Source: Pseudomonadota bacterium
GTDB lineage: Bacteria; Pseudomonadota; Alphaproteobacteria; Sphingomonadales; Sphingomonadaceae
DNA length: 64,000 bases
NCBI GenBank assembly: GCA_023458055.1
Contig: JAEXAW010000071.1
Location: 1 to 64,000, forward strand
Direction: 5' to 3'
Shown: piece after piece, positions 1 through 8,626 of the stretch
Numbering within the stretch: position 1 is the first letter of the stretch
How the letters are laid out: every line of letters begins with the position of its first letter
The notes under the pieces: generated by a model
Databases searched by the model: none
The model's input: only the letters and a program-made list of their open reading frames with translations
Told to the model about the DNA's origin: nothing
Program-made: the position numbers and the translations under genes

Positions 1-136
1 GTTTCATGGAATGTCCGCTGGAACCCGCTACTCCGCTTCGCACCCCATTTTAGCCATTCGTTCTTGCTTCAATTTAGAGGGCTATAGCGTAGGTGTAGTT
101 CTCCGTTTCGTCGGCTTCGGCCCGCCATCGGGCGCT

Positions 137-168
137 AAAAATAACAAAGGCGGACGCTCGGCCCGCCC
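137..168 (-). terminator. Probable intrinsic terminator of the secreted protein gene
   Basis: Read on the minus strand, a GC-rich hairpin (arms at about 149-154 and 162-167, GGCGG paired with CCGCC) is followed by a T-rich stretch at 137-148. It lies about 25 bases past the stop codon of the gene ending at 195. The rest of 1-136 shows no gene I can support. Confidence 0.5.
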
Positions 169-194
169 CTATTATTCCTCTTTTCCGAAAAAGC

Positions 195-1118
195 TTATTG
201 AATGATGACGCCATCATTGCGGGTCTGTGCCGGTTTGGGCTGCGGCGCGGGCGGAGATACATAAACCGGGCGAGACACGGGGGCGTAGGTCACAGGCGGC
301 GCGGGCACCAAGGCCACGGGCGCAGGCGCGGGATTGACCGCAACCACCACCGGCGTTGCCGGAGCCGCCGCCGGGGCGGGAACTATGACGGCCGGCGCCG
401 GGACAACAGCGGGAGGCGCTGCAACCGGAACATAGGCTGGAGCAGGCACAGTGACCGGTGCCGGAGCAAGTACGGCTGGGGCCGCAACGACCGCAGGGGT
501 GGCCACTGCCGGCGCGTAAGTCGGCGCAACAGCAGGGGCTGCGACAGCATAAGTGGCCGGAGCGACCAACACCGGCGCGACCGGGAGTGCATCTTTGGTG
601 AACGCCTTCATCTGCATGCCCTGCGGAACCACGGCCGATTTGCCGGTGACGAACATGCCGCCAACAAGACCCGCAGCGAGCACGGCGCCGACGGTCGCGC
701 CCGTATTGCCTTCCCCTTCCTGGCGATGCTTGCCTGCGAGCGGAATTTTCTGCCCACCAACATCGACCCAGTCAAAGGCGAGTTCCATCTTGGCAGACTT
801 TCCGTACATACCCTTGCCCGTCCGCCACATAACCTTGCCTTCACCACGTGAACCGCGCGGGATCACAATCTGGTTCTGCAACTGCACATCATTGACCACG
901 GTGAACGCAAAAACATCCCCTTCCTTGAGGTTTTTGGAGGACAATTCATTGGCAGCGGCGACCGTAAGCTCGGTATTAGCGGGCAAGGTCCAGCCCGTTT
1001 CAACCGCAGGAAGCGAAGCCTGAACGGCAACGACCGGTTGCGCGATGGGCGCGGTTTGAGCGAATGCGGAAGTTGAGATCGCCAGCGCGGCGATGGCGAA
1101 AATGCTCACATGCTTCAT
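195..1118 (-). CDS. Secreted Pro/Ala-rich hypothetical protein
   Basis: This 307-residue protein starts with a clear Sec signal peptide ending AFA-Q near residue 20. A compact domain at about 40-170 has many beta-prone stretches, a dipeptide GEGKV and a Gly/Ala-rich hydrophobic patch near 145-160. The last 110 residues or so are a low-complexity tail of Pro, Ala and Val, with PAP and VAAP repeated, as in wall-spanning or periplasmic linkers. I do not recognise a named family. A periplasmic or envelope location follows from the signal peptide; the function is unknown. It stands alone, with its own terminator, divergent from the B12 operon. Confidence 0.8.
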   Translation of the reverse strand: MKHVSIFAIAALAISTSAFAQTAPIAQPVVAVQASLPAVETGWTLPANTELTVAAANELSSKNLKEGDVFAFTVVNDVQLQNQIVIPRGSRGEGKVMWRTGKGMYGKSAKMELAFDWVDVGGQKIPLAGKHRQEGEGNTGATVGAVLAAGLVGGMFVTGKSAVVPQGMQMKAFTKDALPVAPVLVAPATYAVAAPAVAPTYAPAVATPAVVAAPAVLAPAPVTVPAPAYVPVAAPPAVVPAPAVIVPAPAAAPATPVVVAVNPAPAPVALVPAPPVTYAPVSRPVYVSPPAPQPKPAQTRNDGVIIQ

Positions 1119-1279
1119 ATTAAAAATCCCCCAATCATGCCCGAAACGAGCCCGTTCTTTCCTAATTTCGGTCTTAGCCGTGCCTCCTCAACAAATTGCT
1201 AACTTCAGTTTTACATCTTGTTATCCATGAAATGCAGGCTGTTGCTTTTTATCATCCCCAGCCCTATGCGCGCCCCTGA

Positions 1280-1452
1280 CATGAGGTTCCCGGCGACGGG
1301 ATTTAAAAGGGAAGCAGGTTCAATGCCTGCGCTGCCCCCGCAACTGTGACCGGCGAGTCCGTTTTGCCTACAGTGCCACTGGAAAGCATTTTTTTCCGGG
1401 AAGGCCGCAAACCAGGACGCTTGAGCCGGAAGCCAGGAGACCTGCCCCGTGT
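1280..1452 (+). promoter_or_regulatory. Cobalamin (adenosylcobalamin) riboswitch
   Basis: The leader has the landmarks of a B12 riboswitch in order: GGGAAGCAGGT at about 1309, the segment GCCCCCGCAACTGT near 1333, a CCACTG element near 1377, GGGAAGGC near 1398, and the B12-box-like AGCCAGGAGACCTGCC at about 1430-1446. It lies about 100 bases upstream of a TonB-dependent receptor gene followed by ABC importer genes, the usual target. Binding of adenosylcobalamin would lower expression of the uptake operon. A CCCCG / CGGGG pair at about 1445-1476 could be part of the expression platform. The remainder of 1119-1543 shows nothing else I can name. Confidence 0.93.
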
Positions 1453-1543
1453 CGCCGTTGGTTCTTGCGGGCGGGGTGCACCATAAGAAGCGGGATCATT
1501 CCTGAATAACGGCATGGTTAATGTTGTTAATGAGGGAATAAAT

Positions 1544-1581
1544 ATGTTTCGTCTTTTTTTTTTTTTAGCGCCAGCCTTTTG
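1544..1581 (+). other. 13-T run in the btuB signal-peptide region, out of frame by one
   Basis: An ATG at 1544 has a good ribosome site (GAGGG at 1532-1536). After four codons comes C then thirteen T (1554-1566). In this sequence the ATG frame closes at a TAG at 1649-1651 after 35 codons. With one more T it would join the btuB frame and encode a textbook signal peptide, M-F-R-L, a run of Phe, then SASLLCVSPVFAQ. The frame is thus one base off. This may be slipped-strand phase variation, transcriptional slippage or a homopolymer sequencing error. Confidence 0.75.
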
Positions 1582-3468
1582 TGCGTGTCCCCCGTTTTTG
1601 CGCAATCAGCCGATCAGGAGGACGATGAAGCCATCATTGTTACCGCGCTAGGCATCGAACAACCCAAGAGCGACGCCAATGTCGCGATTACGCTCGTAAC
1701 AGAGGATGATCTGGAACGACGCGGTGCGGTAACCGTCCTTGACCAGTTGGCGTGGACACCGGGCATTGCGATCAGCCGCAATGGTCCGCTCGGGGGTTTT
1801 GCTGCGGTACGCATTCGCGGCGCTGAAGCCGAACAGACGCGTGTGCTGATCGACGGCATTGCGGTCAATGACCCCTCCTCGCCCGGCGGTAGCTTTGATT
1901 TCGGCACGTTGCTTGCGAGCAATATCCAGTCGATTGAGGTACTGCGCGGCGCGAACAGCACGACTTGGGGCAATCAGGCGATTGGCGGCGTGGTTTCCAT
2001 CGAGACATTGGCCCCCGACGACCATGGCTTCACGGCTCAGGCACTCGGCGAATATGGGAGTCACGATAGCCGCCGCGCCAGTGCAGGCATTGCGGGCCAG
2101 CAAGGCTCCGTCGGCTATGCGCTGGGCGGCGGCTATTATGCGAGCGACGGGATCAGCGCGGCCGCATCAGGCACGGAACCCGACGGCATGCGGCAATATC
2201 TTGCGCATGGGCGGGTTGATGCGGAACTCGGAGACCCGCTGACGCTTGAATTGCGCGGCTTTTATACGCACAGCAGGATCGATCTTGACGGCTATAATTT
2301 CACGACCTTCGCGCTCGAAGATCAACCGCTTTATTCGGCCGCGCAGCAGGCCAACGGTTATGGCGGGTTGAAGCTCGCGCTTGCCGATGGGCGCTTTATC
2401 AGCCGATTGGGATACAGCATTGCGGACATCAACCGTGATAATTATGATCCCCACAGCGGCACCGCCCCGACATTTAAAGCGCGCGGACGCACCGAGACCA
2501 TCGCTTATAAGGGCGATTGGACCGTTGCCAGCGGTCACCGCTTACTGTTCGGACTTGAGCGCGAGACCAATCGCCTCAGCACGGCGGACAATTGGAGTTC
2601 TCTCAAAGCTTCAAACCATAATGACAGCGGCTACGCCCAGTGGTTGTTTCAACCCGACGACAAGTTCAACCTTGTCGCTGGCGTCCGCCATGACCAGCAC
2701 AGCGATTATGGCGGACATACGAGCTTCGCCGCCAACGGTGCTTACCAGATACTCCCTGCGTTGAGGCTACGCGCGGGTTATAGCGAGGGCTATAAGGCTC
2801 CAACCCTGTTCCAGCTCGACGGAAGCGCTTTTGGTTACGGCAATCCGGGCCTAAAGCCCGAAACTGCGCGAAGTATCGATGCCGGGGCGGATGTCAGATT
2901 GCTCAACGGCGCGCTGCTTTTTTCAGCGTCACTGTTCACGCGCACGACGCGCGACCAGATTGCTTATGGCTATTGCCCTGCCACCAACCCAACCCCGGCG
3001 ATTTGCGACAATGGCAAGCGGCCCTATGGCACCTATTTCAACCTCGCCAAGACGCGGGCCCGCGGTGCCGAGTTTGAAATCACTGCCCAACCCATCCCGA
3101 GCCTCACTTTTAGCGCCAATTATACCTTGCTCAACGCCAAGGATATCGCGACCGGGAACACCACCTTTGGCAAGCAGCTTGCGCGACGTCCCAAGCACAG
3201 CGCTCATGCATCGCTCGACTATGAAGCGCCAAGCGGTTGGAGCATCGGCGGGGACATGAGCATGGTCGGCGACAGTTTTGACGATGCAGGCAATTTTCGA
3301 AGGCTGGAAGGCTACCAGTTGTTCGGGCTGCGCGCCGCAGTGCCCGTGGGTGGGATCGTGACGCTGTTCGCGCGGGCTGAAAATCTGACCGATGAACGCT
3401 ATCAAACGGCCGCCGACTATGCGAGTCTTGGTCGGACTTTCTATGCCGGCGTGCGGGTGCGCTATTGA
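1579..3468 (+). CDS. btuB: TonB-dependent vitamin B12 outer-membrane receptor
   Basis: This is a TonB-dependent receptor with a TonB-box-like EAIIVTA close to the mature N-terminus, a plug domain with LIDGIAVND and EVLRGANSTTWG (roughly residues 25-145), then a beta-barrel ending in an aromatic residue (VRVRY), as barrel proteins do. The cobalamin riboswitch upstream and the BtuF/C/D genes downstream fix the substrate with good confidence. The open frame begins at TTG 1579, which would leave only the end of a signal peptide. The natural start is very likely ATG 1544, out of frame here because of a 13-T run. It overlaps btuF by TGATG, which suggests translational coupling. Confidence 0.9.
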   Translation: MCVSPVFAQSADQEDDEAIIVTALGIEQPKSDANVAITLVTEDDLERRGAVTVLDQLAWTPGIAISRNGPLGGFAAVRIRGAEAEQTRVLIDGIAVNDPSSPGGSFDFGTLLASNIQSIEVLRGANSTTWGNQAIGGVVSIETLAPDDHGFTAQALGEYGSHDSRRASAGIAGQQGSVGYALGGGYYASDGISAAASGTEPDGMRQYLAHGRVDAELGDPLTLELRGFYTHSRIDLDGYNFTTFALEDQPLYSAAQQANGYGGLKLALADGRFISRLGYSIADINRDNYDPHSGTAPTFKARGRTETIAYKGDWTVASGHRLLFGLERETNRLSTADNWSSLKASNHNDSGYAQWLFQPDDKFNLVAGVRHDQHSDYGGHTSFAANGAYQILPALRLRAGYSEGYKAPTLFQLDGSAFGYGNPGLKPETARSIDAGADVRLLNGALLFSASLFTRTTRDQIAYGYCPATNPTPAICDNGKRPYGTYFNLAKTRARGAEFEITAQPIPSLTFSANYTLLNAKDIATGNTTFGKQLARRPKHSAHASLDYEAPSGWSIGGDMSMVGDSFDDAGNFRRLEGYQLFGLRAAVPVGGIVTLFARAENLTDERYQTAADYASLGRTFYAGVRVRY

Positions 3469-4292
3469 TGCGTATGGTCGTTGTCGGGCTGGGGTTGCTA
3501 GTCAGCGCTTGCGCTGCCAGCCCTGCTCCGGCACCACCTCAATCCGGCAAAATCGTGAGTATCGATTATTGCGCCGACCAGATGCTTTTGAAGCTTGTCG
3601 AGCGTAATCGCATCGCTGCGGTATCAAGTGAAGTAGAACTCGACCGCAATTTTGCGGCGCCGCGTGCGGTCGGATTGCCACGCGTCCGGCCCAATATCGA
3701 AGAGATATTGGCGCTGCGTCCTGCCGTTGTCGTCAAAAGCTATGGTGGCGGGCCTTCTCTCGATGCTCAGCTAAGCCGCGCAGGCGTCAGGCTGGTTCAA
3801 CTGGATTATGCCGCCAGCCTTGCCGATATTCCGGGCAACATCCGTTCTGCGGCGAAGAAGCTGGGTGCCGAGAGCGCCGGAGAGCAGACAATCGCAGACT
3901 TTAACGCACAAATCGCAGCGGCTAAAACGCGCGCTAATGCTAGCGCGCCCACCCTCCTCTACCTCACCCCCGGCGGCGTGACCACCGGGCCTGGATCGCT
4001 CATCGATGACATTATCCGGGCGGGCGGCTACACCAATTTTGATGCAGCACCGGGATGGCATAGCCTCCCGCTGGAACGGCTCGCCAAACAGCAGCCGGAT
4101 GCGGTGCTCGCGGCCTTTTTCGACAATAAGGCGCATGATCAGGACGCGTGGTCTTCCGCACGACATCCCTTGGTCGCGCAGGCGTTACAGGGGAAACCGC
4201 AACTCAATGTGCCTGGATCAGCGGTGAGTTGTGGCAACTGGCTGGTCGGTGATGTCGTCGCCCGACTGGCGGCGATGCGGAGCGGGGCATGA
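3468..4292 (+). CDS. btuF: Cobalamin ABC transporter substrate-binding lipoprotein
   Basis: The 274-residue product has the BtuF/FhuD-type fold (PF01497-like): KIVSIDYCADQMLL at the start of the mature domain, a VRPNIEEILALRPAVVV stretch, and a second lobe with GSLIDDIIRAGGYTN. It should hand B12 from the periplasm to the BtuC permease. The N-terminus has a lipoprotein signal with lipobox LVSAC and Ala at +2, so it is probably membrane-anchored, unlike soluble E. coli BtuF. The start is ATG 3468, which shares its A with the btuB stop. Its own stop overlaps the btuC start by ATGA. A haem or siderophore role is possible for the fold but unlikely behind a B12 riboswitch. Confidence 0.87.
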   Translation: MRMVVVGLGLLVSACAASPAPAPPQSGKIVSIDYCADQMLLKLVERNRIAAVSSEVELDRNFAAPRAVGLPRVRPNIEEILALRPAVVVKSYGGGPSLDAQLSRAGVRLVQLDYAASLADIPGNIRSAAKKLGAESAGEQTIADFNAQIAAAKTRANASAPTLLYLTPGGVTTGPGSLIDDIIRAGGYTNFDAAPGWHSLPLERLAKQQPDAVLAAFFDNKAHDQDAWSSARHPLVAQALQGKPQLNVPGSAVSCGNWLVGDVVARLAAMRSGA

Positions 4293-5281
4293 GCGAACGG
4301 GCGATCCTTATAGGGCTCTGCTCGGCCTTGGCGGCATGCCTCGCGCTATCGTTGAGTGTGGGCGCGACGCCGCTGAGCTTACCCCAAATCCTGTCGGCCC
4401 TGTTCATCCCATCCGACCCCGCTAACCACCTTATCATAGCCGACATCCGCCTCCCCCGCAGTCTTGCCGCGCTGGCTATCGGCATTGTCCTCGGGGGGAG
4501 TGGCGCGGCGTTGCAGGGCCTGATGCGCAACCCGCTCGCCGAACCCGGCGTGCTCGGCATCTCGGCGAGCGCTGCCTTTGGCGCGACTACGGCGCTTTAT
4601 TTCGGGCTCGCCGCTGCCTCACCGCTGATCGTTCCGTTGGCCGCCATCGCTGCCGCGCTCGGCGCTACCGCCATGATGAGCATCGCGGCGCTACGAGCAC
4701 GCGGGATGGCGAGCCTGATCCTTGTCGGGGTCGGCCTTTCCAGCGTTGCGGGCGCGCTGATGAGCCTGCTTCTGAACTTCGCGCCCAACCCATTCTCGCT
4801 CGCCGACATGATCCGCTGGATGCTTGGCTCGGTCGCGAACCGCAGCTTTGCCGACCTCGCCTATACGCTACCGCTAATGATCCTGGGGCTTGGCATCTTG
4901 CTTGCGGTGCGACGCCCCCTCTCGGCGTTGACCTTAGGTGAAGAGAGCGCACACGGCCTTGGCGTGAACCTCCGCAAGGTGCGGCTGATGACCATCATCG
5001 GAGCCGGGATTGCGACGGGCGCGAGCGTGGCACTGGGGGGCGGGATCAGCTTTGTCGGCATGGTCGCCCCCCATTTGGTGCGGCCCTTTACCGGGCATGA
5101 TCCGGGGCGCGCGCTCATCCCGGCAGCGCTGCTCGGCGGGATTATGGTGCTTTTGGCAGATATCATCGTGCGCCTGCTTCCGACACCCAATGAAATGCAA
5201 CTTGGTGTGGTCATCGCGCTGATCGGCGCACCCCTCTTCATCTGGATCGCTTTGGCTCAAGGCAATGTGCGCCATGGCTAA
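4289..5281 (+). CDS. btuC: Cobalamin ABC transporter permease (BtuC/FecCD family)
   Basis: At 330 residues with about ten hydrophobic segments this matches the FecCD/BtuC permease family. Visible family signatures are RLPRSLAALAIG near residue 50, GLMRNPLAEPGVLGIS near 75, and the coupling-region GGGISFVGMVAPHLVR near 250, which contacts the ATPase. It forms the inner-membrane channel through which B12 enters the cytoplasm. The start overlaps the btuF stop (ATGA), and btuD begins inside its last codons, so the four btu genes form one tightly packed operon under the riboswitch. Confidence 0.9.
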   Translation: MSERAILIGLCSALAACLALSLSVGATPLSLPQILSALFIPSDPANHLIIADIRLPRSLAALAIGIVLGGSGAALQGLMRNPLAEPGVLGISASAAFGATTALYFGLAAASPLIVPLAAIAAALGATAMMSIAALRARGMASLILVGVGLSSVAGALMSLLLNFAPNPFSLADMIRWMLGSVANRSFADLAYTLPLMILGLGILLAVRRPLSALTLGEESAHGLGVNLRKVRLMTIIGAGIATGASVALGGGISFVGMVAPHLVRPFTGHDPGRALIPAALLGGIMVLLADIIVRLLPTPNEMQLGVVIALIGAPLFIWIALAQGNVRHG

Positions 5282-6035
5282 GCTTGAAGCACATCATGTC
5301 AGCCTCCATGCAGACAAGGCGGTGCTGGTGGAGGACGCCAGCCTCACTTTGCAACCCGGCGAACTGGTCGCGCTGATCGGACCCAATGGCGCGGGCAAGT
5401 CCAGCCTGTTGCGATGCCTCGTCGGATTGGAACCACCATATAAAGGCACGGTCCACCTTGACGGTCTGCCGCTGAGCCAGATCACCCCACAAGCCCGGGC
5501 ACTTACCCTCGCCTACCTTCCCCAACTCCGCCCGATGGCTTGGCCGATTTCGGTGACCGACACGGTGGCGCTGGGCCGTTATGCCTATGGCGCAGCGCCG
5601 GGTCGGCTCTCGTCCGAGGATATGGCGGCGGTCAAGGCGGCGATGGAGGAAGTGGATATCACGCTCCTCGCCAACCGGCGCACCGATACGCTCTCCGGTG
5701 GCGAGATGGCGCGGGTCCATCTTGCGCGCGTACTCGCCGCGCATACACCGCTGCTCATCGCCGATGAACCGCTGGCAGCGCTCGATCCGCGCCACCAATG
5801 GCAGGTGATGGATCTCCTCACAGCCTATGTGGCGCGCGGCAATGGCGCGCTGGTAGTGATCCATGACCTCGCCCTTGCGGCCCGCTTCGCCGACCGGCTT
5901 GTGTGGATGGATCGGGGCCGCATCATTGCCGATGGCAGCCCTGCCGAAACCATGACCGCCGCTCGCATCGCCGAGATTTATGGCGTCTCAGCCACCGTGC
6001 AGGCGGGACTCCCTACCATTAGCGGCGTCATTTAA
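5274..6035 (+). CDS. btuD: Cobalamin ABC transporter ATP-binding protein
   Basis: A 253-residue ABC ATPase with Walker A GPNGAGKS near residue 40, Q-loop YLPQL, signature LSGGEMARV near 143, Walker B LLIADEP near 162 and the switch His in VIHDLALA. It energises import through BtuC. Start ATG 5274 lies inside the last codons of btuC; an in-frame ATG at 5265 is an alternative. The final 8 bases overlap the end of the convergent amidohydrolase gene, leaving no room for a separate terminator between the two operons. Confidence 0.9.
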   Translation: MAKLEAHHVSLHADKAVLVEDASLTLQPGELVALIGPNGAGKSSLLRCLVGLEPPYKGTVHLDGLPLSQITPQARALTLAYLPQLRPMAWPISVTDTVALGRYAYGAAPGRLSSEDMAAVKAAMEEVDITLLANRRTDTLSGGEMARVHLARVLAAHTPLLIADEPLAALDPRHQWQVMDLLTAYVARGNGALVVIHDLALAARFADRLVWMDRGRIIADGSPAETMTAARIAEIYGVSATVQAGLPTISGVI

Positions 6036-7314
6036 GCCGAACACCGCCCTTCACCACCGCATCGACTTTTTCCAGCACCCGCACATTGCTGAGCGGGTCA
6101 CCATCGACCGCGATGACATCGGCGTAACGGCCGACCGCAATTGCGCCGACATCCCTTTCCCGGCCCAAGGCTTCGGCAGCGTTGCGGGTCGCTGCTTGAA
6201 TAGCCTGAAGCGGGGTCATCCCATATTCGACCATATATTTGAACTGGCCGCCGACCTGTCCATGCGGCATCACGCCGGCATCGGAACCGAACACCATGCG
6301 CACGCCCGCTTTCACCGCCTTACGGAAATTGTCGCGCTGGATCTGCGCGACCTCGCGATCCTTGCGCAAATTATCCTCTAGCACACCATTTTTCTTGCCC
6401 TCGGCCTGGGTGTAATCGGTGTTGTAAATGTCCATCGAGAACCACACAGGTCGCGTGCGCTGCGCGGCGAGCTTGATCCCTTCATCATCAACCAGACTGG
6501 CATGCTCGATTGTGTCGATCCCGGCCTTGATCGCCGCCTTGATCCCTTCGGCACCATGCGCGTGAGCTGCGGTCCGCAGACCCCATTGGTGCGCTTCCTC
6601 GGCAATTGCGCGCAGTTCATTTTCGGAAAGCTGCTGCTGTCCCGGCTCGGTATTGCGCGAGAAAACCCCGCCGGTCGCGCAAACCTTGATGACTTCCGCG
6701 CCATATTTGCGCTGGCGCCGCACCTGATAGCGCAGTTCTTCGGGCGTATCGCCGATCCCTTCTTCCTTATGATCCTTTTCAAGGCTCGGCGGGAGAAAGG
6801 TCGAATCGCAATGCCCGCCCGTCGCGCCGAGCGCATAGCCCGCAGGCACCATCCGCGGACCCCAGGTATAGCCGGCGTCAATCGCCTGTTTGAGCCCGAT
6901 ATCATTATGGTCACGCGAGCCGACATTGCGCACGGTGGTGAAGCCGGCCTTGAGCATATCCTGCGCATTACCGACCGTGGTCATGGACCAGAAACTGTCC
7001 GTGAATTCAAGCCCGCGATAGCCGCCGATGTCGGCAGGACTATCCAGATGGACGTGCATGTCGATCAAGCCGGGAAGCAAAGTCTTGTCGCCAAGATCAA
7101 TCTGTTCGACATCCGCGCCCCAACGCACCGTTCGCGCATCGGCAATCGAGGTGATCCGTCCATCTTCGCCGACAAAGATGGCGGGATAGTCCACCGTTTT
7201 GCCGGTCAGCACATCGACCATGCGGGCTGCGGTGATAACCTTGGTTTTGGCGACAGCGCTTGAAGGCGATGCCGCTACCAGCCCGGCCAAGGCGAATGGG
7301 ATCACATATTTCAT
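6028..7314 (-). CDS. Secreted metal-dependent amidohydrolase (imidazolonepropionase-like)
   Basis: This 428-residue protein has a Sec signal peptide (about 22 residues) and an amidohydrolase-superfamily TIM barrel. Visible metal ligands are the HVH in GLIDMHVHLD, a Lys in EVIKVCATGG that could be carbamylated, His in AAHAHG and IEHASL, and the Asp in FGSDAGV. Exported relatives act as dipeptidases or prolidase-like enzymes; the substrate cannot be told from sequence. It follows the CDF transporter by 24 bases on the same strand with a GAGGAGAG ribosome site, so the two are probably cotranscribed. Its end overlaps btuD by 8 bases. Confidence 0.85.
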   Translation of the reverse strand: MKYVIPFALAGLVAASPSSAVAKTKVITAARMVDVLTGKTVDYPAIFVGEDGRITSIADARTVRWGADVEQIDLGDKTLLPGLIDMHVHLDSPADIGGYRGLEFTDSFWSMTTVGNAQDMLKAGFTTVRNVGSRDHNDIGLKQAIDAGYTWGPRMVPAGYALGATGGHCDSTFLPPSLEKDHKEEGIGDTPEELRYQVRRQRKYGAEVIKVCATGGVFSRNTEPGQQQLSENELRAIAEEAHQWGLRTAAHAHGAEGIKAAIKAGIDTIEHASLVDDEGIKLAAQRTRPVWFSMDIYNTDYTQAEGKKNGVLEDNLRKDREVAQIQRDNFRKAVKAGVRMVFGSDAGVMPHGQVGGQFKYMVEYGMTPLQAIQAATRNAAEALGRERDVGAIAVGRYADVIAVDGDPLSNVRVLEKVDAVVKGGVRLK

Positions 7315-7338
7315 GGGGCTTCTCTCCTCGATTTTGTC

Positions 7339-8283
7339 CTAGATGGCGCGTTCCGGATGCACCACCAGATCCGGGATCTGCGCTTCATTGGCATAGGGCC
7401 GCAGGAATACGCGTTTGACGATGGGGTGCGCGGCGTGAACGTCGCGTTCAATTTCGACCAGCGCGCGCTCGACCTCGGATGCCGGTGTATCGTCCTTGAA
7501 ATCGAGCGTCAGCGCGGCAAACACGATGTCGGGGGATTCATGAACGGTGACGACCTCGCGGACCTCTTCGACGCACGAACGCTTGGCAATTTCGCGAATT
7601 GCGGCGCTGAGTTCAGGGTCTGCGCTTTCGCCGATGAGCAAGCCCTTGGCTTCAATCACCAGCCAGATCGCGACCGCCGCCAGCACCAGCCCGATCAGGA
7701 CCGAGGCGACTCCATCCCACACCGGATTATGCGTCCATTGGCTGATCGCGATCCCCAGCGCGGCGATAATGATGCCCGCAATCGCACCGCCATTTTCGAG
7801 CAGCACGACAATGGTCGGGGCGTCTTTTGAAGAGCGGATCGCGCGCCAGATGTTCTTGCCTTTATTCGCGGCACTAAAGCTGCGCATGGCCTCCCAGGTG
7901 GACCAGCCTTCGAGCAAAAAAGCGATGCCCAATACCCCGTAAGCCCATTTGGCATCGCCCGCATGAACCGGCTCCAGAATGTGGAGAATGCCTTCATATA
8001 TCGCCACCCCGGCGCCTAGCGCAAACACGAGGATCGCGACGACAAAGGACCAGAAATAAAGCTCGCGGCCATAGCCGAGCGGGTGGCCTTCATCGGCCTT
8101 TTTGTGCGCGCGCTTGCTACCATAAAGGAGCAGCACATGGTTGGTGCTGTCAACGAGGCTGTGCACGCCTTCGGTCAGCATCGCGGACGATCCGGTCACC
8201 CCCGCAGCAACAAATTTGGCAATCGCAATGCCCACATTGGCCGCAAGTGCGGTCAGGATAACGCGGGGCGAACCTCCGGCCAT
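7339..8283 (-). CDS. Cation diffusion facilitator (CDF) family metal efflux transporter
   Basis: The 314 residues show about six membrane segments and a cytoplasmic C-terminal domain (PF01545 type). EGVHSLVDSTNHVLLL carries the His and Asp positions typical of the transport site in the second helix. The loop after the fourth segment has KDAPTIVVLLENGGA, typical of the group of CDFs with a long insertion. It should export Zn, Fe or Mn using the proton gradient; the ion is not decidable. It is the first gene after the strong promoter at 8627-8655, some 340 bases upstream, and is probably cotranscribed with the amidohydrolase. Confidence 0.9.
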   Translation of the reverse strand: MAGGSPRVILTALAANVGIAIAKFVAAGVTGSSAMLTEGVHSLVDSTNHVLLLYGSKRAHKKADEGHPLGYGRELYFWSFVVAILVFALGAGVAIYEGILHILEPVHAGDAKWAYGVLGIAFLLEGWSTWEAMRSFSAANKGKNIWRAIRSSKDAPTIVVLLENGGAIAGIIIAALGIAISQWTHNPVWDGVASVLIGLVLAAVAIWLVIEAKGLLIGESADPELSAAIREIAKRSCVEEVREVVTVHESPDIVFAALTLDFKDDTPASEVERALVEIERDVHAAHPIVKRVFLRPYANEAQIPDLVVHPERAI

Positions 8284-8338
8284 GATATGCCCCCAAGCCT
8301 GTATGATGCGTGTCGGCGCGAACCCCTAGCGAGATTCT

Positions 8339-8529
8339 CTAGATTCCCTAGATTCCCCAAGTTCCCACTCAAACGGCATAAACATTAACGCAAGGCCCGT
8401 CTAGATTCCCTAGATTCCCTCTCAAACGGCTTTTTTGGTTCCCCAGATTCCCGAAGTTCCCTCTCGAAAGACGTTTTTGATTCCCTAGATTCCCTAAGTT
8501 CCCACTGAAACGCTATTTTGATTCCCTGG
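8339..8529. repeat. Field of four imperfect ~41-bp repeats
   Basis: Four degenerate units start at about 8339, 8401, 8437 and 8480, with a partial fifth at 8521. The consensus begins TTCCCTAGATTCCC, continues with AAGTTCCC and ends in CAAACG plus a T-run. Unit 2 lacks the AAGTTCCC block. The stretch 8284-8684 (401 bases) has no convincing gene. A 66-codon TTG-started frame on the minus strand merely translates the repeats. Confidence 0.7.
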
Positions 8530-8626
8530 CGCTCCGCTTTCGAGCGCAACCGGACGGCTACATCTTGACCCTCGTCCCGCCTCAAAAAGGCCCGACATGC
8601 ACCTGCCGAAATGGGATTAACGGGGC

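Noticed and set aside
1445..1476. Terminator in the riboswitch expression platform
   Set aside because: A CCCCG/CGGGG pairing is possible, but no T-run follows, so I mention it only in the riboswitch entry.
8339..8529. CRISPR array
   Set aside because: Units are imperfect, nearly contiguous, without unique spacers, and no cas gene is present.
8385..8585. 66-codon frame in the 41-bp repeats
   Set aside because: It merely translates the repeats (RESRES, FERE) from a TTG without a ribosome site.
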